A stretch of 64,000 bases of DNA from Maylandia zebra (Eukaryota; Chordata; Actinopteri; Cichliformes; Cichlidae), in assembly GCF_041146795.1 (NCBI RefSeq), contig NC_135187.1, positions 22,499,556 through 22,563,555 on the forward strand, given 5' to 3'. A model generated the notes under the pieces. The model saw only the letters and a program-made list of their open reading frames with translations, searched no databases and was not told the origin of the DNA. The position numbers were made by a program, and so were the translations under genes. Every line of letters starts with the position of its first letter. Positions within the stretch are counted from its first letter, which is position 1. Positions 55,061-64,000 of the stretch are shown here, piece by piece.

Positions 55061-58000
55061 TCCCTGCTGAAACACAAAGAAAAAAAAGATCAACATCTGA
55101 AATCACAGTTATGGTTTTAACAGATTTTTTAGCATAAAAGAGAATGCACAAGTCTACTAACGCAGTGAATTAAGATCATAAAAACAAACTTTAGTTTCTA
55201 TTTCTGCTTCTAAGAAGTTGGTCAAATTGCATTACCGGTAATAAATACAGCATGTCCTTCACATGATCAGTGCCAAACTTTTAAATATCAACTTGTGTGT
55301 GCTTATTTTGTAAGTTAGATATCAAAATTTCAAACTAACTCTCAGTATAATGGGCCCACATTATCCCTTACAAACATCTTTGTTTACACGTATTTAGTTT
55401 AATGGGTTCTGGTCAAACTAAGTACTTATAGTGGGTTATATACAGTACTGTACATGTATACACTGTCTTTTTAACTGATAAAGACTATGTCTGTTACACC
55501 TGAAAAAACACAGGCACTGATCAGTTTTCTTTTCAGCTTTTGTCTTGATACATTATTACCTATTACCTTGCAGGATTCAATAAAACATAACAGATTTCAT
55601 ATTTGCTTCTGGTGAATACAATCTGGAATCTGAAGGAGCCTGAATAAGTCATGAAGAGAATAGATGCTGACTTCTTCTTTATATATTCATAACGGTAAAT
55701 ACCTGTCTCCAAGTATTTACTTTAGCAGTGTGCTTAGCGTAAATGGCTGCTGTATTTCTTTTTTAATATATTTTATGCTTTACGTAATCCCTTTAAAATG
55801 TGTATGAAATGTGCCATAAAAATACTTCCCTTGCCTTGTGATTTAGCTTTAATGGAACTGATTCACTTATTGCCGTGTCGTGAGCTAGAGCCAGCAGCTT
55901 ACATGTTTCTAAACCATGTCAATGCTTTTGTCTGAAGGGGCTTCAAAAGACCAGGATGTGTGTATGTATAATGACATGGATAAGCCTTTGACAACAGAAT
56001 CTATGACATCCATAAAGTTAAGTGATTAATGTTACCCTATAATGGGCTCAGTGATGAGAAGAGTACCGCGTAGCTTTGTGTGCAGTTCCCAGAGAGAGGA
56101 GAATGTCCTTAAATCACTGGGGCTGGCTAACCAGAGCCGGCTGGCCTGTGTTGGACCTGTTAATCGAGCGTTAAAATGGACTGTCATAAACCTGGCCAGT
56201 GACTTCAGCAAACAACCTTAAGACCCGGAGATACGTTTTTTTTTCTGACTGCTCTCTGTCTACTCAACCAAAACGAGACACAGTAACTAAAACACAAAAT
56301 ATAAAATACACTGCAACAGCCTTTGAAAGCAAACATGCCAAAACACGGTGGCGTCACCAGTGCACACGCATACACACACATGTACAGTACATGAATTCAG
56401 TGACTTCATCAGCCCAACACAGATGTTCTCTCTTACACACAAGCATACAAAAACACACTCGGGATAAACACACTCATTACGCACACGTGGTGTATCAGAA
56501 CTGTGAGAGTGACGCAGTTCCCAGCACCATTACGTAAATGAGAAGTGGTAGCATGTGTTGTAAAAAGGTGAAGGGAGAAAGGGAGATACACGTCGAGAGT
56601 TTGTGGTGCATGACATCACCTGTTTTGAGGCCTGTGGGTGGCGCACAATCTTAGGTTACAGTTTGGGATTTGGAATTATCAGACACCCTTTTTTTCTCCT
56701 TTCCTTTTCTTTTTTCTTTTTTGCTGGAAATGAATAGTCCAACAAGTGCACGGACTAATGGCCAACACAGTTTGCAAATACACACAGAACAAACACAGAC
56801 ACAAACACGCACACACACTGGGGCTCTGTTACTATGTGGGTCTGCATCTGAGGGATGGGTTGCATGTAAATTTAACTCACTACATTACATAATCAGATCT
56901 CTGCAAGTTGCATACTTTTTAAAGTATCTGTTACCAGTTAGCTATTTTTTAAGTGCACCTAATAGGAATAGTCAGAAATCAACCATGCATGACATGCATA
57001 GACTTTGCCAGCTGAGCCAGATGTGTAATGTAGCCAAAGTGAGGATTAAGCTACATAGAGATGGAGGTCAGAAAGTTTCTTTTACCTTTAACCTGAAACG
57101 CCATATTTTTTCAGACTGGGTGACATCAGGCTCTGAGTAGGCAGCTTTCTAAAGCTCCCAGACTGGCTGTTAAAAGCCAAGCCGGGGTGAAGGTGCCAGA
57201 TGGTAATGGCTGGTAGAGCCCCTGAGTTATGGAGGTAGCTGTAATCTCACTGGCATTGTCTGCTTCAGGGCACCAGCCAGAGACTTCCTGGCTGCCGTCA
57301 TACACTTTTTAGTCTGCCCGTGCACTGTTCACGGGCATGTACATCTGCTGTAAAACATCCCTTATCTTCGCTGAAAAACAAAACTCTGTGACTCACGTTC
57401 ACATGGGGGAAGAGAAGCTCAAAACACAGAGTGACATCATCACAACTTCCTATTTCTACTTGTTGCCAGGGTGATGATAATTTGCATACTGTAAACGATT
57501 GGTGGATGATGAGTCAGTAGGGTTTGGTCCCATTTTGCAATTTAACTATAACAAGAATCGCCCTGTTCAGCTCCAGCCTGGCCGAAGCACCGGAAAAAGC
57601 TGACCAAACATGGTTTAGCTAATGGTAATGATTTGTTGTGCTTTTGTTTTGATGACATTTTGATGGGATAATTTTTTTGTATTTATTATAAACAACAGTC
57701 GACCTTTTTTAGGCAGTTTCTCTGATAAGTATGAAAAACGCATCATCCTAAAATGCCAAAAACTGTCAAATGATTCATACACTCCTTCAGAATAACTTTT
57801 GAAACTGTTCTTCCATGGATAGATAGACAGAGTATGACACTTTGCCCTGATAATCACATATGACATCATATCACCAACACAATGGCTTCCAGTGTGCAGT
57901 AGGTGATGCTAACATTAAACGTTATCTATAGCAGTGTTTTAGAGGCAATAATAAGTAACTCAACGTGCTTTAAATCTTAAATTTACATTTATATTTCTGT

Positions 58001-58404
58001 TGCTTTTGTTTATTGTTTTCTCAAGTTTATTATTTTACCTTTGTTTTAATTAGGTCATTGGTGTAAGGGACACACCTTTACACATGCTTTACAAACAAGT
58101 TCAATTTGATTGTTGCTTATGTTTAATTTGCGTTATACAGTTTGAACGCTCACTTTAAATCTCAGACCTAAATAAAGCCATTAGCTTTAGTGATATTTAG
58201 GTCAGCAGAATGACCTTCAAAAAGATTTCGAGGTCTCATGCTATATAAATCAATTTACAATCACTTTCTGTTTAAAGTTGGTTCTTCGTTCCCACTGTCT
58301 CCAAGTCCTCATAATGGATTATTATTACATCATTAGTTTGTTGGGGTTTTCTCTGTAATATTGTCTTTATTGTCACATTTTATTTCTTGTTTTATTATTA
58401 TTAT

Positions 58405-58406
<2 letters not shown>

Positions 58407-58472
<66 letters not shown>
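58407..58472. repeat. (ATA)n microsatellite
   Basis: About 66 bases of near-perfect AAT trinucleotide repeat. Confidence 0.96.
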
Positions 58473-58473
<1 letters not shown>

Positions 58474-58629
58474 TCTGTACGTCTATGTATGACCTGGACA
58501 GGTTTTTTAAACTCTCACATTTTCAAAAGAAAAGTACTCAACTACTTCTAGAAGTTTATCACCATGTCTTAAGCTGTCGTATTTTAGAAATAATGCGTAT
58601 TATTGTTTTATTTATTTATTTATTTTTAA

Positions 58630-58795
58630 GTATAACTGTAGTGGTTTGCACATTCACCTTTCAAACGAAAGAATCCCAGGAGGGACCACAAATCCTTATG
58701 GCTTTGGGTCAGAGGGGGCATCGGGCGCAAAAGCTGTGCCAAATCAAACATGGGGAGCTACCCGCTGTGACAATCCCTTGTGAATAAAGCAGCTG
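58630..58795 (+). repeat. tRNA-like dispersed repeat (SINE-like)
   Basis: GTGGTTTGCACATTCACCTT then AATCCCAGGAGGGACC recalls a tRNA-like head. The body GGGGGCATCGGGCGCAAAAG, then AAATCAAACATGGGGAGCTA, is a common fish dispersed sequence. It lies directly beside the L2-like LINE. Confidence 0.5.
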
Positions 58796-58867
58796 GTTTA
58801 TGTCTTATCTTTGCAACAGAACTTTTAGTGTTAACTTTTTAGGGTATGAGTCTTCCTCTGCCACTTT

Positions 58868-59814
58868 TTAGTCTGGGGTCCCACAGGGCTCAATTTTAGG
58901 GCCTCTGCTTTTTTCATTATATTTACAGCCCCTGGGAACCATCCTCAGAAGGCATGGAATATCCTTCCACTGCTACGCTGACGACTGTCAGATTTATCTG
59001 CCTCTGAAGCAGAAAGAGGCCTTCTCTATTAAGCCACTTCTAGCATGTCTAGAAGACATTAAATCTTGGATGTCCCTAAACTTTCTAAAATGTAATTCAA
59101 GAAAAACTGAGGTTATTCTGTTTGGTCCTAGTGGACCTTGTGAACCCTCTGCTATTGATTTGGGAACCCTGGCAGAGTATTTTAAATCTGTTGTTACAAA
59201 CGTGGGTTTTAATATGGACAGTGATTTTAAATTAGACAGTCAAATTAGTGCTACTGTCAAGTCCAGTTTTTAATCATTTAAGGCGCTTGGCAAAGATAAG
59301 ACCTATTTTATCCAGGCCGCATCTTGAAATGGTAATCCATGCTTTTATTTCATCTCGTTTAGATTACTGTAATGCACTGTATTTTGGAGTTAGTCAGCAT
59401 CTTCTCTCTCGTCTGCAGCTGGTCCAAAATGCTGCTGCACGACTTTTAACCAGAACTCGTAAAAGAGAGCACATAACTCCCATCCTGGCTTCACTCCATT
59501 GGCTGCCTGTATATCTTAGAGTTCATTTTAAAATTCTCATGTTTGTTTTTAAATGTTTAAACGGTCTTGCCCCAACTTACCTCTCTGAGCTTCTGCATCT
59601 TTACCCACCCCCCAGGTCTCTCAGGTCAGCTGTTAAGCTGCTCCTGGAGGTACCCAGGTCCAAGAGAAAGCTCAGAGGGGACAGGGCCTTCTCTATTGCT
59701 GCTCCTAATCTGTGGAACAATCTTTCCCAGCACATTAGAGAGGCCCCTTCACTGTCCACTTTTAAAACATATCTTAAAACCCATTTTTACTCCTTGGCTT
59801 ATGACACAGTCTGA
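58868..59814 (+). pseudogene. L2-like RT pseudogene with frameshift
   Basis: First part (to 59273) has the YADD box and [20 protein letters not shown]. The second part (from 59248 in another frame) has SRLDYCNALYFGV, LQLVQNAAARLLTRTRKREH and ASLHWLPVYLRVHFKILMF. Both are the C-terminal half of an L2-type pol. Confidence 0.85.
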
Positions 59815-60121
59815 CCCTGATTTTATTGTTTTAATCTAATATGCTGATTTTATTGTTTTAAATGTCATTCTCATCATCATTTTTATACTATTTTATTATT
59901 GTTTTTGCTATTTGTGCTAATTTTATTATTTTAAATGTCATTTTAATAATCAGCTTATTTTTTATTTTTTAAATATTTTTTATTTATTTTATATTATTTT
60001 AATTTATTTTAATTTATTTCTTATTTTTTAACATGTTCAATGTATCATTTCTGGCATGTCAAGTGTACAGCACTTTGTGTTCAGCTGGGGGCTGATCTGA
60101 AAGTGCTATATAAATAAATTT
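58868..60121 (+). mobile_element. L2-like LINE, 5'-truncated (plus strand)
   Basis: Starts inside the RT domain ([20 protein letters not shown], then [12 protein letters not shown]) and runs to the tail GTGCTATATAAATAAATTTC. A frameshift near 59260 splits the reading frame. The 3' tail is similar to that of the L2-like element at 25679-27126. Confidence 0.85.
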
Positions 60122-60199
60122 CTTGCTTGAAAGTAGCTACTGTCTGGGCCGTAACACTGACTTTCTAAATGGAAGACTAGTACTTTCTAAAAAGCCCCT

Positions 60200-60201
<2 letters not shown>

Positions 60202-60245
<44 letters not shown>
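60202..60245. repeat. (TTA)n microsatellite
   Basis: About 44 bases of ATT repeat shortly after the LINE tail. Confidence 0.95.
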
Positions 60246-60599
60246 CATGTTGCTTTGGGTGATGACAGGATGTACTTAACGTTTCGTTGAAATCACTTCA
60301 GGGTTTCAGCTTTATTTTCAAGCAAATAGTCTCATACCGTTGACTGTCTAACGTTCTGAGAAGAAGAAAAAGACCCGGAGGCTCTCGCTCATTTGGACAC
60401 GTAAACTCGATACAGACGCTGGAACGTCCCGTTTCAGACACACACCAAAAGTGGGGACAGGATAAAAACAAACAAACAAACAAACACTTAACTGGGTCTC
60501 ATCCGCCCACCCGGTCTGCCCCGTGTCCCGTCACGTTGCCGTTGGTGTGTCTACCCGGTGGGTCTGTCACTGACTCCGGTCCAGCACCACGCTGCTGCT

Positions 60600-60775
60600 A
60601 TTGCTGCTGTTCCGTCCCGTCCCCCTCACCGTGTCGTAACCCCGCCCCTCTCAAGCCCTCTCTCCGTACGGGACCGCAATGATTTAGAAGTTCAGGAATC
60701 CCACGTGACGTCACCGGGAGGGTGATGTAATGCTTCTGTAAATAGAACGTATTGTAATCTCGCTCCAGTCCAACG
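60600..60775 (+). promoter_or_regulatory. creb5: creb5 promoter with CRE and E-box
   Basis: GC-rich DNA directly upstream of the predicted first exon. CCACGTGACGTCAC at 60701-60714 contains an E-box CACGTG (60702-60707) overlapping a full palindromic CRE TGACGTCA (60706-60713). No clear TATA box. Confidence 0.6.
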
Positions 60776-60818
60776 TGGTTCCTCTCTGGAGCGCCGCTCG
60801 TCTACTCTCTACTTGTAG
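60776..60818 (+). other. creb5: creb5 non-coding exon 1, predicted
   Basis: GC-balanced sequence ending CTACTTGTAG before the strong donor GTAAGT (60819). The start is approximate. Confidence 0.45.
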
Positions 60819-62126
60819 GTAAGTCTTTTACTTCCATTCACAAAACTTTCTAGCTCCGCGGCAACCGCTCTCCTGATACTGTGCCTTTATTATTATTTTT
60901 TTTATTTTTTTATTTTGACGGTTTAAAAAGAAAAAGGAAAGAAAAGTTGACGGCGGAACTTTTTAGCGAGGTGTCCCGGTGAAGTCTCATCACCCAGCGG
61001 AAAGGTTGAGCGCTCCTGTCTATTTGGGGTGTGTGACAGCACTCTCTGTACAGCTGTGCCGGGCTTGTTTATGAGTTGAACAGGTTCCTTTACGGTGCGG
61101 TAGGAGGAAAAGACAACTCACACACACAAACACACATAAACACACACACACAAATACCGGTCAAGTTCTTGAGACGCAGGCAGTGACCGTCCGGAGGACT
61201 TTTTGGTTAAGGACTGCGATTTAAATTGAGCAGAATGAGCTCCATGCCAGCTGCTGTCATGATTCATCCATCAGATACGGGGGACTTGAAGAAGTGTAGT
61301 GAGTAACTAAACCTGGCACCTTTTTAAAAATGATTTCTTTGATGCTTACAGGTGATATTAAAAGTTGTGCGTGTTTTTCTGTGAGTCATAGTAACCGAGT
61401 GTAAGTGTAGAACAATGACAGTTAAAAAATGAGGCGGGAAAACTTTTTTGTCAACGTAAATCCTGTCTTAAACTGACAGTATGTTGCCTGGTCTGTTGTT
61501 GAGTTCATCCGTTAAGGATGACGTCATTGCGCATTGAAGTGCCCGCTCTGACAGAAGGTTTTGCTGGAAATGTGCTGAGTCTGCTAATCTTGTACAAGAG
61601 CAGAAAGAGGGGGCAGAGGGGTTACAAACTGGATGCTGGGCTTTAAATTTTTACATTTGTCTGTAAAATGTGAGCTTGTGAAACACTTCGAGTACAGCTG
61701 ACTGTGGCACGCTGTTACATACTGCTGATACATAAAACTACTAATAAACCTGCTTTCTGTATTAGCTGAGAATCAAAACCTTAAATACTTTGATCAATCT
61801 CCGATCTTGCTGGAATTTTGGTGTTGTGATCACCTAGTTACTGGTTTATTTTCAAGCACACAAGCACACGCACACCTATGAAGTCACCTCTACTTGCCTG
61901 GGGTTGGAAAATGGGGGCTGAGGCAGGTTCGAACCTGTCACGAGTAGGCCTGAAGTGCAGCCCTCCCTTCGCAGGCTCCCACCCTCATTCCTTCTCTCTT
62001 TCATTCATTGTGTCCTCCTCCTCCTGCTTTCCTCTCCCTCTCTCGATCACTGCCACTTGCCCTTTCCATTTTCCTCGCCATCAACCTAATGTCACTCTCC
62101 ACCTCCCACCCGTCCTCTCACTCACT

Positions 62127-62219
<93 letters not shown>

Positions 62220-63653
62220 TCTTTCCACTTCTTATGGATGCCTTTACTTTTGCCCTCTCTTTCCCAACTCGTCTCTTCGGCTCTCAGTCTTTCCCATAAC
62301 ATCAGCACGCGCTTTGCTGTCTTCTCATTGCTCTCGGCTCACGCTTACACAAGGGGTGGGGGAGTTTGCAACCTGTGAATATGCTTCTCATAACCACCAT
62401 CTCCTCCCACAGCAACACTGGTAACATTTGTTGACCCTTGTCACCTGTTGTCACCTGGCTGAGGATTTGAAGACCTTCTTACTTTGTGCTTCAACAGCAG
62501 TCTTCAAATAATTCACAATTGCTCCACATCGACGGCTTAATATCCTCGCAGCAGAGGCAACTGGGTCGGTTCTGGGTTGGCACTGCAAGCTGGTTTATTA
62601 CTGTGACTCTCATAAGCATTTGTGTTGATAATTTTATCCCAGTGACTTGATGTAAGACATGGCGAGTACTTATCCTTTCATCACACCAGTATTATTAACT
62701 GATACCCCGATGAAAGCCTAATTGTAGCCTGAAACAATTGCACTATACTTAGTCCCCACTCCAAGTGAAAAGTAAAGCTCCCAATGCTGGAAGGCTTTGA
62801 TGCCCTTCTTGTGTTTACGTGTAATTACTAATGAGTAATGAAAGGCTGGAAAAAAAACATGGTTTGTACGCTATAGGGCTTGTCCTAATACCTAGTGTAT
62901 GCTCTCACCCCCGTCCGTTGGCACCAAAGGGATCATTTTCGTCAACTTAATATTGTGTCTCAGGAAGAAACATCCATCATCTGTGGCAACTATCTCATTA
63001 CACACGGCTTCCACAATAAAGGCACGATAATAGGTGAACAGTATGTGAATTATCCGTGTAAATACAAAACATAAAACAGGGAACCTCAGGCTGCCTGCTG
63101 GGTGAGCTCATCTGAGCTGTGATCTGAGACTGCAGGTAAATAAATTCTTCTCACTTCTTCTGTTTGTGCAGGCTTGTGTATGACATGAATGACAAACAGG
63201 ACAGGCCTTATATGTGCGGCGCCCCGGGCTGCTCTCAGGTCAGTAGAATGCTATATACGTGTGGCATTACAAGGACTGTAATGGTCATTTAAAAAAAAAA
63301 CAAAAAAAACCCCAGGATGTCAGACCTAATCATCAATGAAATGAGTAACGATCAAGCTGTAGAATATAGGAGGAGTTTCTGATAAATACAAATGTTTCTG
63401 AAGTGATGAATAACCTAAAATACTTAACAGACTAAGAGCATCATGATGTCTTAGTCAGCTTAAGATGTAATCAGCTGCTTTAACTGAGAAAATCATCCCG
63501 CGTGTCACACAGCTGCACGCATCCCTTCACATCTCTCTTCCTGTGTTGGTGTGCTGCAGCGCTTCCAGTTAGAGGAACATCTGATCATCCACAGGCACAA
63601 GCATGAGATGACCCTCAAGTTCCCCTCCATAAAGACAGATGCAGCATTCACAG
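60776..63653 (+). CDS. creb5: creb5, CRE-binding bZIP factor, 5' part (partial gene)
   Basis: CREB5 is a nuclear bZIP factor of the ATF2/ATF7 group that binds CRE and AP-1-type sites. Two coding exons are in the window and give MNDKQDRPYMCGAPGCSQ then RFQLEEHLIIHRHKH, a C2H2 finger (C-x4-C-x12-H-x3-H), followed by EMTLKFPSIKTDAAF. TLKFPSIKTD matches CREB5 rather than ATF2 (TLKFGPARND). The start is MNDK, because the frame meets a stop just upstream if the preceding exon is spliced on. The bZIP region lies beyond the right edge. Confidence 0.9.
61235..61298 (+). other. creb5: creb5 5' leader exon with upstream ORF (candidate)
   Basis: A short ORF MSSMPAAVMIHPSDTGDLKK precedes a good donor (A|GTGAGT at 61298). 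Joined to the next exon it ends in TGA after overlapping the MNDK start in another frame. So it is read here as a leader ORF, not as the CREB5 N-terminus. The acceptor of this exon is not clear; it may start at an alternative promoter. Confidence 0.4.
62131..62217. repeat. (CA)n microsatellite
   Basis: 87 uninterrupted bases of CA in creb5 intron 1. Confidence 0.96.
63185..63238 (+). CDS. creb5: creb5 first coding exon
   Basis: The exon begins at 63172 after TTTGTGCAG. ATG at 63185, encoding MNDKQDRPYMCGAPGCSQ, the first half of the zinc finger. The donor is GTCAGT. The upstream residues LVYD align roughly with the longer human N-terminus. Confidence 0.88.
63560..63653 (+). CDS. creb5: creb5 second coding exon
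   Basis: Encodes RFQLEEHLIIHRHKHEMTLK to TDAAFT. The acceptor is GTGCTGCAG and the donor GTAAGG. Phase 1 at the end; the next exon is outside the window. Confidence 0.93.
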
Positions 63654-64000
63654 GTAAGGAAGAAAATGAGCTTCTCTGAGATTTCATCCTAGTCTCCCAG
63701 TGACCGCATCTCCTGGCTGCACATGTCTGTGGTGAAACTTCCTCCTTTTCAAGATCAGTGCTTGATATATATTTTTTTTAAAAAGATGACGATATACTAT
63801 ACAGTATGAAGTCAGATAACCCACCAAAGCAAGCTTCCTTCCCTCAAACAGACTACAAATGGTCTCGTGTTGCAGCATGTACAGTATACTCCATCAGATT
63901 AGAGCCAAAACACAGATAACAGCACTTTGATTTAAAAACATGGAGAGTAGGTGCACCGGTCTCTGCACGGCCCATGTAAAACACAGTATTTCACTGCTTC
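63654..64000 (+). other. creb5 intron (start of)
   Basis: Runs off the right edge. No repeat or exon recognised in the 347 bases shown. Confidence 0.8.

Larger units (their letters stand above)
53701..60770. other. Intergenic region jazf1-creb5
   Basis: Holds a palindromic AT tract (53844-53895), a mariner/Tc1-type element (53960-55060), a non-repetitive candidate element (55850-56220), AT-rich unmarked DNA, an (ATA)n tract, a tRNA-like repeat, an L2-like LINE (58868-60121) and a (TTA)n tract. No gene was recognised. Confidence 0.75.
60819..63171 (+). other. creb5 intron 1 region
   Basis: Contains the candidate leader exon at 61235, a second CRE (61519-61526) and a (CA)n tract (62131-62217). 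ORFs over the CA tract are simple-repeat artefacts. Confidence 0.7.

Overview
This is vertebrate, specifically teleost fish, nuclear DNA: split genes with GT-AG introns, long (CA)n microsatellites, and many fish-type repeats (Tc1-like transposons, L2-like and Rex1-like LINEs, a tRNA-derived SINE, a hAT-like element). The repeats suit a percomorph, possibly a cichlid, but the species cannot be fixed from the sequence alone.

The window holds four genes in the order hibadh (minus) - tax1bp1 (plus) - jazf1 (minus) - creb5 (plus). This is the order and orientation of HIBADH-TAX1BP1-JAZF1-CREB5 on human 7p15, next to the HOXA cluster. hibadh is partial: exons 1-4 lie at 8894-6455 and the rest of the gene is beyond the left edge. 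hibadh and tax1bp1 are head to head over a short shared promoter (8895-9370). tax1bp1 is complete: one non-coding and 16 coding exons (13829-34215) encode 959 residues. jazf1 is complete: five coding exons (53466-37961) encode 243 residues, the length of human JAZF1. tax1bp1 and jazf1 converge, with predicted polyadenylation signals about 100 bp apart (35423 and 35521). creb5 begins near 60.8 kb; only its promoter, first exons and N-terminal zinc finger are inside the window.

The genes do unrelated jobs: mitochondrial valine catabolism (hibadh), selective-autophagy receptor and NF-kB damping (tax1bp1), nuclear-receptor co-regulation (jazf1), and bZIP transcription factor (creb5). Their linkage is probably kept by long-range regulatory DNA of the HoxA neighbourhood; several non-repetitive intronic stretches look like conserved-element candidates.

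Introns carry the transposon load. Three nested insertions can be read: a Rex1-like LINE inside a Tc1-like element (44550-47743), an L2-like LINE inside an older LINE (25350-27390), and one terminal-inverted-repeat element inside a hAT-like element with an 8-bp target duplication (49068-50463). I found no convincing new molecular system. The most useful leads are an acidic expansion of tax1bp1 with a candidate LC3-interacting motif, CRE sites at the creb5 promoter, DR1 nuclear-receptor sites in jazf1, and the nested elements.
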